Source: Streptosporangium amethystogenes (GTDB lineage: Bacteria > Actinomycetota > Actinomycetes > Streptosporangiales > Streptosporangiaceae). Taken from it: DNA of 18,689 nt. The stretch spans positions 1 through 18,689 of the forward strand of contig NZ_JOEQ01000062.1 in assembly GCF_000721075.1 (NCBI RefSeq), in the 5' to 3' direction. The position numbers and the translations under genes were made by a program. Below are positions 1-8,004 of the stretch, in pieces (positions within the stretch are counted from its first letter, which is position 1; every line of letters starts with the position of its first letter). A model generated the notes under the pieces. It was given only the letters and a program-made list of their open reading frames with translations. It was not told the DNA's origin and ran no database searches.

Positions 1-13
1 GGTCGCCGGGCCG

Positions 14-262
14 TCAGCGCCTGCTCAGCCCCCGCAGCACCGGCAGCCCGGTGCCGGAGTCGAGCACCAGGCGCTCGCCGAGTGGTCGCGCCAGCGTGAC
101 GGTGATCGTAGCCGTCTTGAGGATGCCCGGGCACACCTCAACAGAGTCGGATCCTCTCTCGTCCACGTCGACCACCACCAGTCGGTTGGTCTCGTAAACG
201 CGTGCCCCGTGAATGGTGTCACAGGCGCCGTAGCCGTACCGGAGAAGCAGCTCGTTCGGCTT
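14..262 (-). pseudogene. Orphan C-terminal fragment of an unrecognised protein
   Basis: On the minus strand a frame offset by one from the amidohydrolase runs past that gene's stop and ends in TGA at 14-16. It reads like genuine protein: LLLRYGYGACDTIHG, then ETNRLVVVDVDE, a CPGILKTATITVTLARPLG stretch and a final LDSGTGLPVL. A short beta-rich tail with 'RPLGxRLVLDxxTGxP' resembles the C-terminus of small secreted or lipoprotein-type actinomycete proteins; that is an impression, not an identification. There is no ATG or GTG in this frame upstream of 178, so either translation starts at the GTG at 173-178 (about 54 residues) or this is the tail of a gene whose 5' part was lost when it became joined to the end of the amidohydrolase gene. 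No signal peptide or start region is visible. Confidence 0.4.
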
Positions 263-1472
263 GCCGGACGACGCGGCCGTTCTGGATGACGAGCGTGACG
301 CGGTCGCGGTCGGCGAACAGTTCGGGGACCTCCAGCGGGTTCCCGGCGAACCCTACGAGGTCAGCCCGCTTGCCGGCCTCGATGGTACCGGTCTCCGCGC
401 CGATCCCGAGGATGTCGGCGTTGACCCGCGTGGCCGCGACCAGGGCGGCCATCGGGTCCTCCACCCTGGAGCGCAGCACGAGCTCCTGGCCGCGGCCCTC
501 CTGCCTCGGCCCGATGAGGTCGGATCCCGACCCGACGCGCAGCCCCGCCGCCCTGGAGGCGTGGATGGCGTCAATCTGGCCCTGCCAGACGCCTGCCGCC
601 CGCGCGGCGACCTCCGGCGGTAGGCCGGCCTCGCCCGCGTCGTCGAGCAGCGCTCGTACCATCGTCAGGGTGGACACGTGCGCGACGTCGTGCTCGGCCA
701 TCAGGGCGGCCGTCTCGTCGTCGATCTGGGATCCGTGCTCGACGCACCGCGCACCGGCGGCGACCGCGTTGCGGATGCCTGCGTTATTGTGCGCGTGCAC
801 GGTGACGTACGTGCCACGCGCGGCCGCCTCCTCGACGGCGACTGCGATCTCCGCTGTAGACAGCTGCGTGTCGGAGAGCTTGTCGTGCCAGGACACGATG
901 CCTCCGGTGACGCACAACTTCAGGAAGCCGGCGCCGCGCCTGAAGGCCTCCCTGGCGTTCTTGCGCATCTCGTCGGGGCCGTCGCACAGCAGGGACAACG
1001 ACCGCAGCCCGGGGACCTCGTGATCGGGCCAGTCGGCGGACGGCTCCCACTCAGGCGCGAGGTAGCCGTGCCCGCCGGTCTGGCAGAGGATCGGCCCGCA
1101 GTGCAGGATGCGCGGGCCGGGGATCTTCCCGCTCGCCACCACGCCCGCGAGCCCGGCGTCGATGCCGCCGGTGTCGCGCACGGTGGTGAAGCCCTCGTCG
1201 AGCGTCTGCGCGCAGTTCGCGAACATGTCGGCGGCCAGCTCGGCCACCGACAGCCGGTTGCCGATGTCGGCCTCGATCGAGCTGGACAGGCCCAGATGGG
1301 CGTGGGCGTCGATCAGCCCTGGCACGAGCGTCATGCCCGAGCAGTCCAGCACCTCGGCGCCTGCCGGGGGCTGCCCGCCGACCCGGGTGATCCTGCCCTC
1401 TTCGACGAGGACGGCCTGCTTCACCGGGTCATGTCCCGATCCGTCGGCGACCGTCGCACCTGTGAGCCACAT
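219..1472 (-). CDS. Metal-dependent amidohydrolase, prolidase/imidazolonepropionase-like
   Basis: A 417-residue amidohydrolase-superfamily enzyme that probably hydrolyses an amide or peptide bond; related members are Xaa-Pro dipeptidases and imidazolonepropionase-like proteins. It has the small N-terminal beta domain, then PGLIDAHAHLG with metal ligands His57 and His59, a candidate carboxylated lysine Lys185 in GFLKLCVTGG, His226 and His228 in VTVHAHNN, His246 in CVEHG, and the catalytic-type Asp318 in GSGSDLIG. The C-terminal GTIEAGKRADLVG motif is also typical. No signal peptide, so cytoplasmic. The start at 1472 is preceded by AGGAGG at good spacing; an upstream in-frame extension is rejected because it overlaps the peptidase gene. 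It lies 23 bp after the prolyl oligopeptidase and is the last gene of the operon. Family is secure; substrate is inferred from context. Confidence 0.9.
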   Translation of the reverse strand: MWLTGATVADGSGHDPVKQAVLVEEGRITRVGGQPPAGAEVLDCSGMTLVPGLIDAHAHLGLSSSIEADIGNRLSVAELAADMFANCAQTLDEGFTTVRDTGGIDAGLAGVVASGKIPGPRILHCGPILCQTGGHGYLAPEWEPSADWPDHEVPGLRSLSLLCDGPDEMRKNAREAFRRGAGFLKLCVTGGIVSWHDKLSDTQLSTAEIAVAVEEAAARGTYVTVHAHNNAGIRNAVAAGARCVEHGSQIDDETAALMAEHDVAHVSTLTMVRALLDDAGEAGLPPEVAARAAGVWQGQIDAIHASRAAGLRVGSGSDLIGPRQEGRGQELVLRSRVEDPMAALVAATRVNADILGIGAETGTIEAGKRADLVGFAGNPLEVPELFADRDRVTLVIQNGRVVRQAERAASPVRLRRL

Positions 1473-1495
1473 GTGTCCTCCTGCGGTTGTCCGTC

Positions 1496-3550
1496 TCATC
1501 TGGGGGCGAGGCCCAGCGTCTTCATGGTGAAGGCCAGCCACTCGGTGTTCTGAGTGATCGCGACCTCCCTGTCCGTCGCCCACCCGTGCCCCACGTCGCT
1601 CCACACGCGGACCAGGATCGGCGCTTCGCCGGCCGTGGCGGCCTGCAGCCGCGCCCCGAACTTGCGGGCGTGCCACGGCGGACAGCGCGGGTCGGTGTCG
1701 CCGGCGTCGATGAACACCGCGGGATATTCGACACCGTCCTTGACCAGGTGGTACGGCGAGAACTCCGCCATCCGCTCGACCTCGCCGGGGTCGGCGGGGT
1801 CGGCGAACTCCAGCTCGACCACGTACCTGCCGTACACGTCACGGCAGGCGCCGACCAGATCGAGGAGCGGCACACGCGGAACCACCGCCGCCCACAGGCG
1901 GGGCCGCTGGGTCAGCGCCACGCCGGACATCAGGCCGCCGTTCGATCCGCCGGTGACCGCGAGCAGGTTCGAGCTGGTGACTCCGGTGGCGATGAGGTCG
2001 TGGGCGATGGCGTAAAGGTCGGCGTAGCCGTTCTGCTTGTTCGCCAGCCGCCCGCCCTCCCACCAGGCACGGCCGAACTCGGCGCCGCCGCGCAGGTGGC
2101 AGTGCACATAGACGCCGCCCGCGGCGACGAAGGCGGCGATGGGGCCGGGGAACTGCGGGGTCCAGGACACGTTGAAGCCGCCGTAGGCGTACATCAGCGC
2201 CGGTCGCGGCCGGTTGAGCGAGATGTCCCTGAGCCGCACGACGTGGTAGGGGATCCGGGTGCCGTCCTCCGAGGTGGCCCAGCCGTCCTCGACGACCGCG
2301 TTTTCGATCACCACCTCGGGCTCGCGCAGGACCTCCAGCTCCGGCTCCCCCGGCCGGTGGCGGTAGGTGCCCCACGAGCCGACGAGCGTCGAGAACTCGA
2401 ACAGGTACGCCTCCGCGTGGCCGTTCATCAGGTTCATCAGCGGGAACGGCTGCTCGGCGAGCGCGCCCCTGCCGGGCAGGGGCACCTGCCCGCACGCCGC
2501 GCCCGCGCCGTCGACGACTCTGACCTTGGCGTAGGTGTCGGAGAGCTCTGACAGGTACAGCAGGTCGCCCACGGGGGTGAGAGTCCTGATCACGGTGTCG
2601 GACTCGGGCACGATCTCCCGCCAGGACGCCGGATCGTCCGGGTCCTTAGCGTCCAGGGCGATGGCCACGACCCTGCCGCGCGGCGCGCCGACGTCGGTGA
2701 CGGCGATCCACTCCTCGCCGACGAGGTGCCCGGCGAGCGTGCCGTCCACCCCGGTGACGAACGGCCGCCACTGCAGCCCGGCCGGGTCGTCCAGGCGGGC
2801 CACGGCGACGGGGACCGGGTTCAGCAGCCGCTGGAGGGCCACTGCGTAGGCACCGTCGCGTGACACCACGACCGTGCGGTAGTCCTGCTCCGGCAGCCAG
2901 CTCACGCCGTCGACCAGGGTGGTGGTGGGTTCGGGCACCCTGCGGTGCAGCCACACGTCGTGCGCGACGCTGGTCGGGCTGTCGTCGGTGCCGGTGAAGA
3001 AGAAGCCCGTGGAGTCGGGCAGCCAGTGGGCGCCGGCGGTCCAGTTGTCCTTCAGCGGCGGGCGCGGCGGTTCCCGCAGCCGCGCGCCGGTCTCCGTGTC
3101 GATGAGCCTGATGGTGTTGCGCTCGCTCCCGTCGTCGCAGACGCCGACGGCGAGCATGCTGCCGTCGGGCGAGGGGGAGATCCACGACACGTACGGCGGG
3201 CGGTCAGGGTTCTCGGCAGCCGGATCGAACAGCACGCGCCCCTCGCCGAAGGGTTCGTCCGCGACGATGACGCGCGCTTGGGAGGCACCCTCGGCGACGG
3301 CGGCGCGGAACCACCGGCCGCCGGCCGTACGCGGGGAGAAGCCGATCCGGGGGACGGTGAAGCGGGCCACGGACTCGCGCAGCCGGTCGAAGTGCGGCCA
3401 GTCGCGCACGTAGCTCGCGGCGACCTCCCCCTGCGCGTCCTGCCAGCGCCTGACGTCGTCGCCGTCGCCTTCGAGCCATCGGTAGGGGTCGGGGAAGGTG
3501 ACGCCGGCCAGTTCGTCGACGTCGTCGGTGACGCGGGTCGTCGGATACAT
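1496..3550 (-). CDS. Prolyl oligopeptidase (S9A family serine peptidase)
   Basis: A 684-residue S9A peptidase, a usual length for the family, which cleaves short peptides after proline. The N-terminus (YPTTRV...VTFPDPYRWLE) is the family signature, followed by a seven-bladed propeller at roughly residues 75-410 and a C-terminal alpha/beta hydrolase domain. The catalytic triad is visible: Ser536 in GGSNGG, Asp620 in AGDTDPRC, His655 in DVGHGW. No signal peptide, so probably cytosolic and acting on imported peptides. The ATG at 3550 is preferred because GAAAGGA lies upstream. A start 10 codons earlier (3580) would overlap the oxidoreductase stop as ATGA and is the alternative. The gene sits between the FAD oxidoreductase and the amidohydrolase, consistent with joint breakdown of proline-containing peptides. 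Confidence 0.93.
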   Translation of the reverse strand: MYPTTRVTDDVDELAGVTFPDPYRWLEGDGDDVRRWQDAQGEVAASYVRDWPHFDRLRESVARFTVPRIGFSPRTAGGRWFRAAVAEGASQARVIVADEPFGEGRVLFDPAAENPDRPPYVSWISPSPDGSMLAVGVCDDGSERNTIRLIDTETGARLREPPRPPLKDNWTAGAHWLPDSTGFFFTGTDDSPTSVAHDVWLHRRVPEPTTTLVDGVSWLPEQDYRTVVVSRDGAYAVALQRLLNPVPVAVARLDDPAGLQWRPFVTGVDGTLAGHLVGEEWIAVTDVGAPRGRVVAIALDAKDPDDPASWREIVPESDTVIRTLTPVGDLLYLSELSDTYAKVRVVDGAGAACGQVPLPGRGALAEQPFPLMNLMNGHAEAYLFEFSTLVGSWGTYRHRPGEPELEVLREPEVVIENAVVEDGWATSEDGTRIPYHVVRLRDISLNRPRPALMYAYGGFNVSWTPQFPGPIAAFVAAGGVYVHCHLRGGAEFGRAWWEGGRLANKQNGYADLYAIAHDLIATGVTSSNLLAVTGGSNGGLMSGVALTQRPRLWAAVVPRVPLLDLVGACRDVYGRYVVELEFADPADPGEVERMAEFSPYHLVKDGVEYPAVFIDAGDTDPRCPPWHARKFGARLQAATAGEAPILVRVWSDVGHGWATDREVAITQNTEWLAFTMKTLGLAPR

Positions 3551-3576
3551 GTGTGCGGGTCCTTTCGATGCGGCGC

Positions 3577-4860
3577 TCATCCGATGACGGTGCCGGAGCT
3601 GTCTGCGTTGATCGGCCGCTTCCTGGAGAAGGCACCCAGGTCGACCGTGTGGCCGGTGTGCCTGGCGTGGAAGCGCACCGGCTGCCGGTCGTGGTCGGCG
3701 CCGTTCTCCACGGCCTGCACCAGCGCGGCCATGAGCCCGCCGACGACCGGCGCGTTCTTGAACTGGTTGCCGCTGGTGCCGATGGCGACGTAGAAGCCGG
3801 GCAGTTCCGTCCTGTCGTAGATGGGCGTCCAGTCGTCGGTCACGTCGTAGACGCCGACCACGCCTCTGGGCCGGTCCGGCACGCCGAGCGCGGGAAAACG
3901 CCGTGCGGCCCTGGTGACCTGGGCACCGAACAGCGCCGCCGTCGGGGCCATGGCCGCCTGCTCCGGGTCCTCCAGCCAGTCGAGCGGGTCGCACTCAGGC
4001 TCGGTGCCCCCGACGAGCAGGCCGCCGGCCGTGTCGCCGCGCAGGTAGGTGCCGAGGTCCAGGTCGGCGATGATCGGGCCGAAGCCGGGTGGCGCGGACA
4101 CATAGTGCACCTCCTGACGCAGCGGGCGCACCCCCACGGTGAAGTCGGAGCCGACTCCCGCGAGCCGGTTGAGCGCCGCCGACCAGGGGCCGGCCGCGTT
4201 GACCACGACCGGGGCGCTGACGAGCGTGCCGTCGGCCAGCCGTACTCCCGTGACCCGGTCGTGCGCGCGCGTCACCTCCACCACCACCCGCCTGAAGCGG
4301 AAGACGGCGCCGCGGCGGGCCGCGGCGGCGGCGAGGTTGGCTGCGGCGAGCTGGGGATCGTCGACGAAGCCCGCATCAGGGGTGTAGACGGCGCCCAGCC
4401 GCCTGCTCGTCTCCGCCCAGAACCGCTCGTCGTCGAGCCTCGCCGGCGGCCAGTAGCGGCCGGTGTCTATGCCGGGCACCCGGGCGGCCAGCGTGTCCGG
4501 GCTCCACTCCTCGTACGTCACGCCCGCCCGGTCGAACAGCGGCAGCACCCGCTCGCGCGGCACGACCTCGGCGTCCAGCATGGCCAGCCCGGTGCGGTGG
4601 TAGCGGGCCAGCGCCTCGCCTTCCGCCGCCCCGAGGTGCTCCTGCCACGCCTCCCAGCAGTGCCTGGACTCCCAGGCCAGCGCCACTCCGTCCCAGGTGG
4701 AGAAGTTGAACCTGACCACGGCGCTGGACGCTCCGGTCGAGCCGTGCCCGGCGCTGTCGGCCTTGTCCACCACGAGCACGCTCAGGCCAGCGCCTGCCAG
4801 CTCGTACGCGATCGACGCGCCGATCACGCCCGCTCCCACGACCACCGCATCCGCGTTCAT
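3577..4860 (-). CDS. FAD-dependent oxidoreductase, DAO/sarcosine-oxidase-like
   Basis: A 427-residue flavoprotein of the DAO superfamily (glycine/D-amino-acid/sarcosine oxidases and dehydrogenases), oxidising a C-N bond of an amino acid or amine. The N-terminal dinucleotide-binding motif is GAGVIG at residues 9-14, followed by the acidic strand end VLVVDK and a GSTGASSAVVRF segment that matches the FAD-contacting region. VVNAAGPWS near the middle and the late GVYDVTDDWTPI and YVAIGTSGNQFKNAP segments are typical of the family. Start ATG at 4860; upstream in-frame codons are rejected because the GxGxxG fold begins at residue 7. It is first in the minus-strand operon, with the peptidase beginning about 26 bp beyond its stop. 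The exact substrate (D-amino acid, sarcosine, N-methyl amino acid or a proline derivative) cannot be read from sequence. Confidence 0.9.
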   Translation of the reverse strand: MNADAVVVGAGVIGASIAYELAGAGLSVLVVDKADSAGHGSTGASSAVVRFNFSTWDGVALAWESRHCWEAWQEHLGAAEGEALARYHRTGLAMLDAEVVPRERVLPLFDRAGVTYEEWSPDTLAARVPGIDTGRYWPPARLDDERFWAETSRRLGAVYTPDAGFVDDPQLAAANLAAAAARRGAVFRFRRVVVEVTRAHDRVTGVRLADGTLVSAPVVVNAAGPWSAALNRLAGVGSDFTVGVRPLRQEVHYVSAPPGFGPIIADLDLGTYLRGDTAGGLLVGGTEPECDPLDWLEDPEQAAMAPTAALFGAQVTRAARRFPALGVPDRPRGVVGVYDVTDDWTPIYDRTELPGFYVAIGTSGNQFKNAPVVGGLMAALVQAVENGADHDRQPVRFHARHTGHTVDLGAFSRKRPINADSSGTVIG

Positions 4861-5040
4861 GCGAGCCAGCCTGCCCCATGGACAGGGCCCCCTTCGACTG
4901 ACGAATCGATGACCGCCGAGCGCCGCCTTACGACATCTGTCGCAAAGCGCGGCGCCATCTCGCGACGGTCGCGCATGGTCCGCCCGTAGGTCACTTGCGG
5001 AACATGGGGCAAGCCCCCCAGTCGTCCCAAGGAGTGACAT
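4861..5040. promoter_or_regulatory. Divergent promoter region, oxidoreductase operon / MHS symporter
   Basis: This 180-bp gap separates the minus-strand oxidoreductase-peptidase-amidohydrolase operon from the plus-strand symporter and must carry promoters for both. The symporter has a clear ribosome-binding site, AAGGAG, about 6 nt before its ATG. The oxidoreductase start has only a weak GGGGCAGG-type site. A near-perfect palindrome at 4928-4945 is the best operator candidate. No convincing -35/-10 pair was picked. Confidence 0.6.
4928..4945. promoter_or_regulatory. Candidate operator palindrome
   Basis: The sequence reads TTACGACA-TC-TGTCGCAA, an 18-bp inverted repeat with one mismatched pair, centred in the divergent promoter region. 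The half-site TACGACA recurs at 7533-7539, just upstream of the PucR-type regulator gene. That makes it a candidate binding site for the regulator; this is inference from position and repetition only. Confidence 0.4.
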
Positions 5041-6336
5041 ATGACGTCTTCGGTAACAGACCGGACCTCAGGCAAGAAGGTCATCATTGCCAGCGGGATC
5101 GGGAACTTCGTCGAATGGTTTGACTTCACCCTCTACGGCTACTCCGCCGTCGTCATCGCCCAGGTCTTCTTCCCGCCCGACGACAGCGCCGCCGCTCTGC
5201 TGGCCACCTTCGCCGTGTACGGCGTGGCGTTCCTGACCAGGCCGGCGGGTGCGATCTTCTTCGGCAGGATCGGTGACCGCCTCGGCCGTCGGGGCGCGCT
5301 GGCCCTGTCGATCCTGCTCATGGGCGGGGCGACCGCGGCCATCGGCCTCATCCCCGGGTACGCGACGATCGGCGTGGCGGCGCCGATCCTGCTGCTGCTC
5401 TGCCGCCTGCTCCAGGGGTTCTCCGCGGGCGGCGAGTACTCGGGCGCGGTCACTTTCACCGTCGAGCACGCCCCGGGACAGGGCCGCGGCATGTGGATGG
5501 CGCTGCTCGGCATTTCCACCACGCTGGGGACGGTGGGGGCGACCGCCACCGTGCTCGGATTCAGGCTCGCCCTGGGTGAGGAGGGCTTCACCGCCGGCGG
5601 GTGGCGCTGGCCGTTCCTGATCGGCGGGCTCATCTCCCTGGTCGGGCTGTACCTCCGGACGAAGCTGGCCGAGACGCCCGCCTTCACCGAGGTGGAGCCG
5701 GAGCAGCGGCCGCTGACCGAACTCGTGCGCGGCTACTGGCGCGTGATGCTGGTCGTGCTGGTGTACTTCGCGTTCGTCGGCGTCTTCACGCACATAGTCC
5801 TCGGCTACATGCCGACGTACCTGATGAAGGCGGTGGGCCTGGACCAGACGACCGCGCTCTACCTGACCACCGGGCTGATGCTGGTGGGGGTGCCGCTCGC
5901 TCCGCTGTTGGGCCTCGTGGTCGACCGGGTGGGCCGTCGCCTGCTCATCCGGGTCGGCGTGCTGGGCGGAGTGTTCGCGACGGTGCCGGCCTTCTTGCTC
6001 ATGGGGACGGGGAACATGGTGGCCGCGGCGGCCGGGCTGCTGGTGCTCCTTGTGGTGATCTTCGGGACCAACGCGGCCGGGACGCTGGCGGTGCTGGAGA
6101 TGTATCCGACCAAGGTCCGCTTCAGCGGCATGGCGCTGCCGTACAACGTGGCCTATGCGCTCTTCGCCGGCACGGCGCCGCTGGTGAGCGAGGGGCTCAT
6201 CGGGGCGACCGGCAGCCTGCTGGCCCCGGCCTTCTACGCGACGGCCATCGCGGTGGTGGCCTGCCCGATCCTGTTCCGCGGCATCCCCGAGACCAGGGGC
6301 GGCGATCTGCGCACGGGGGTCACCGCAGCTCGATGA
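5041..6336 (+). CDS. MHS-family MFS transporter (metabolite:H+ symporter)
   Basis: A 431-residue inner-membrane proton symporter of the MHS branch of the major facilitator superfamily, which includes the proline/betaine carrier ProP, shikimate ShiA and alpha-ketoglutarate KgtP. The hallmark N-terminus GNFVEWFDFTLYGY is at residues 21-34, RIGDRLGRR follows TM2, and RLLQGFSAGGEYSGA lies in TM4. A second DRVGRR loop begins the C-terminal half, and LEMYPTKVRFSGMALPYN is the late MHS motif. About twelve membrane segments are visible. Start at 5041 is supported by AAGGAG at 6 nt. It is divergent from the catabolic operon and overlaps the regulator gene tail-to-tail by 17 bp. It probably imports the small organic acid, betaine or amino acid that the neighbouring enzymes handle; the ligand is not identifiable. 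Confidence 0.93.
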   Translation: MTSSVTDRTSGKKVIIASGIGNFVEWFDFTLYGYSAVVIAQVFFPPDDSAAALLATFAVYGVAFLTRPAGAIFFGRIGDRLGRRGALALSILLMGGATAAIGLIPGYATIGVAAPILLLLCRLLQGFSAGGEYSGAVTFTVEHAPGQGRGMWMALLGISTTLGTVGATATVLGFRLALGEEGFTAGGWRWPFLIGGLISLVGLYLRTKLAETPAFTEVEPEQRPLTELVRGYWRVMLVVLVYFAFVGVFTHIVLGYMPTYLMKAVGLDQTTALYLTTGLMLVGVPLAPLLGLVVDRVGRRLLIRVGVLGGVFATVPAFLLMGTGNMVAAAAGLLVLLVVIFGTNAAGTLAVLEMYPTKVRFSGMALPYNVAYALFAGTAPLVSEGLIGATGSLLAPAFYATAIAVVACPILFRGIPETRGGDLRTGVTAAR

Positions 6337-7522
6337 GGCGGGCCACTTTGAGCCCGAGGTGCAGGGCGAGGCGGTCGTCGCCGCTGGAGAGCCGTACGCG
6401 GGCGATCTCCTCGACCCTGCGCAGTCGGTAGTAGAGGCTGGCGCGGTGGATGCACAGCTCGGCGGCGGTGCGCTTGATGTCGCCCGCGTTGTCGAAGAAC
6501 GTCTCCAGCGTGCTGGCCAGCGTGTCGTTGCCGCCGTCGTGGTCGAGCAGCCGGCGCACACCCGGGTGCAGGCTGTGGCCGAGCCGCTCGGCGGGCAGCT
6601 CGGCCAGCAGGCCGTAGACACCGAGGCCCGAGTACCACACCACCGGGCCAAGGATCCTGATGACCCTGGCGACGTCGGCGGCCCGCTTGGCCTCGCCGTA
6701 CGACTCGTGCGCCGCCGACAGTCCCGCACCGCGCTCGCCCACGCCGATCCAGCACTCCTTGCCGCTCTCCTTGACGATGAGCCGCTGCACCGCGGCGGCG
6801 AGGTCGTTGACCTCGCTCGTCGACGGCACCTGCTGGACGAGGACGAGAATGCCGTGGTCGGGCCGTTCGAGGTGGATGGCGTTGCGCGGCGGGATCCTGC
6901 GGCGGGCCTGCTCCAGCCCGACGGCCAGAGCCAGGCGGTCCTGCTCGCCCAGCGGCTGGCTGGCCTCGTGCGCGACGGTCGCCACCAGCACGCGCACCGG
7001 GCCCGCCACGGCCAGGTCCTCCTCGATCAGGCGCTGCGCCGCCTCGCCTCGCAGCCCCGCGTCGGCCGAGATCAGGTCGCGCATGAGCTCGCGCTCGCGA
7101 CCCTGGATGAGCTCGCCCAAGAGGAAGTCCCTGTGCAGGATGCGCGCCGCGCTGTCGGCCGCCTGCCGTACGGCCGACGCCTGCACCTCGGTGACGGGCC
7201 CGTCGGACAGCAGCAACCACAGGAATCCCAGCAGCACCTGCTCGTAGCGGACCGGCACGCACACGCGGGCTATGCCGAGCCCGAGGTCGAGCCGGGCGGG
7301 CACGGTGAACAGGTCATGTGCCCGCAGCGCGCCGCTGTCGTGGATGTAGCCCACCACCTCGGGCGACACGCTTTTTTGCATGATCGACTGCAGGCGGACG
7401 CTGTCGACGTCGCCGGTGTGGGAGTTGTAGGCGAGTAGGCGGATGTTCGGGTCGTCGATCGCCACGGACCTGCCCAGGCGCGCGCCCAGGCTGTCGATCA
7501 GCTGCTGAAGCTCGGATGCCAC
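6320..7522 (-). CDS. PucR/CdaR-family transcriptional regulator
   Basis: A 400-residue regulator with a C-terminal PucR-type helix-turn-helix at about residues 335-398. The segment LASTLETFFDNAGDIKRTA, then HRASLYYRLRRVEEI and the closing LALHLGLKVARL are the family signature. The N-terminal half (residues about 1-130) looks like a GAF-like sensor region, and the middle resembles the GGDEF-like CdaR domain. Family members control purine, proline, GABA and sugar-acid catabolism in actinomycetes. Start is a GTG at 7522 with a weak TAGGGTG site upstream. It is convergent with the symporter and divergent from the gamma-glutamyltranspeptidase fragment, so it is well placed to control the whole block. 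The ligand is unknown. Confidence 0.9.
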   Translation of the reverse strand: MASELQQLIDSLGARLGRSVAIDDPNIRLLAYNSHTGDVDSVRLQSIMQKSVSPEVVGYIHDSGALRAHDLFTVPARLDLGLGIARVCVPVRYEQVLLGFLWLLLSDGPVTEVQASAVRQAADSAARILHRDFLLGELIQGRERELMRDLISADAGLRGEAAQRLIEEDLAVAGPVRVLVATVAHEASQPLGEQDRLALAVGLEQARRRIPPRNAIHLERPDHGILVLVQQVPSTSEVNDLAAAVQRLIVKESGKECWIGVGERGAGLSAAHESYGEAKRAADVARVIRILGPVVWYSGLGVYGLLAELPAERLGHSLHPGVRRLLDHDGGNDTLASTLETFFDNAGDIKRTAAELCIHRASLYYRLRRVEEIARVRLSSGDDRLALHLGLKVARLIELR

Positions 7523-7613
7523 GAGCGCACCCTACGACACCCGGCGCTATCAGCCGATATTTCATGACATACGTAGATATCCGCCCTCGATCTTCACGTT
7601 TAGGTTCGTCGCC
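7523..7613. promoter_or_regulatory. Divergent intergenic region, regulator / transpeptidase fragment
   Basis: This 91-bp gap is more AT-rich than its surroundings. It contains the half-site TACGACA at 7533-7539, shared with the palindrome at 4928-4945, and a GATATC palindrome further right. It is a plausible autoregulatory and co-regulatory site for the PucR-type protein. No confident promoter boxes. Confidence 0.4.
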
Positions 7614-7796
7614 ATGACACCAAGCCACGGACACGGCAGGGGCGGACCGAAAGGCGTCGCCACCGGCGTCTCGGCGGTCGCCTCCAGCCGGCATCCCATC
7701 GTCACCGAGACCACGCTCGACGTCATGCGGCGCGGCGGCAACGCCGTCGACGCGGGCATCGCCGGCCGCATGGTGCAGGCGGTGGTCCAGCAGGAC
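7614..7796 (+). pseudogene. Gamma-glutamyltranspeptidase, N-terminal fragment
   Basis: The first 61 codons match the N-terminus of the gamma-glutamyltranspeptidase (Ntn-hydrolase) family: GVATGVSAVASSRHPIVTET, then LDVMRRGGNAVDAGIAG and MVQAVVQQD. Full-length members exceed 500 residues. After QQD at about 7796 the family pattern (normally followed by a Met-Thr segment) disappears and unrelated sequence begins, so the gene is cut by the left edge of the mobile region. It lacks the autoprocessing threonine and all catalytic parts. It probably belonged to the peptide-breakdown cluster to its left, being divergent from the regulator. Start ATG at 7614 has no strong ribosome-binding site. Confidence 0.75.
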
Positions 7797-7830
7797 AGAC
7801 CCCGTTGCTGTATTTCGCTGCTGTACGGAC

Positions 7831-8004
7831 ATGACAAAGGCCCTCCGGGAGGGCCTGGCCGAGACACGCCATGCGGCCGAGCAGGACCACGAGGGCCGCA
7901 ACCGCCCAGTCCTCCGTGATCTCCATGGCCGCTTCAAGATCACGGCGCAGCGGGACAAACGGCGAGCCAGACCGGAGCGGGACTCGCAGAATCAGCGCTG
8001 GTGA
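7831..8004 (+). CDS. Small basic hypothetical protein (57 aa)
   Basis: A 57-residue frame beginning MTKALREGLAETRHAAEQ and ending RDSQNQRW, rich in Arg, Lys, Glu and Gln, with codon third positions mostly G or C, as in real genes of this window. It resembles the short charged proteins found in actinomycete integrative elements, but I do not recognise the family. It starts immediately after the break in the transpeptidase gene and overlaps the next tiny frame by 4 nt. A hairpin (AGGCCCTCC-G-GGAGGGCCT, 7838-7856) lies inside the first codons, so the region could instead be the remains of a terminator. Confidence 0.35.
   Translation: MTKALREGLAETRHAAEQDHEGRNRPVLRDLHGRFKITAQRDKRRARPERDSQNQRW

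Noticed and set aside
5068..6729. Very long open frames antisense to the symporter, and similar long shadows opposite the peptidase, oxidoreductase and kinase.
   Set aside because: High-GC codon bias keeps opposite frames open; their composition is Arg/Pro/His/Gln-rich and lacks any domain, while the opposing genes have clear families.
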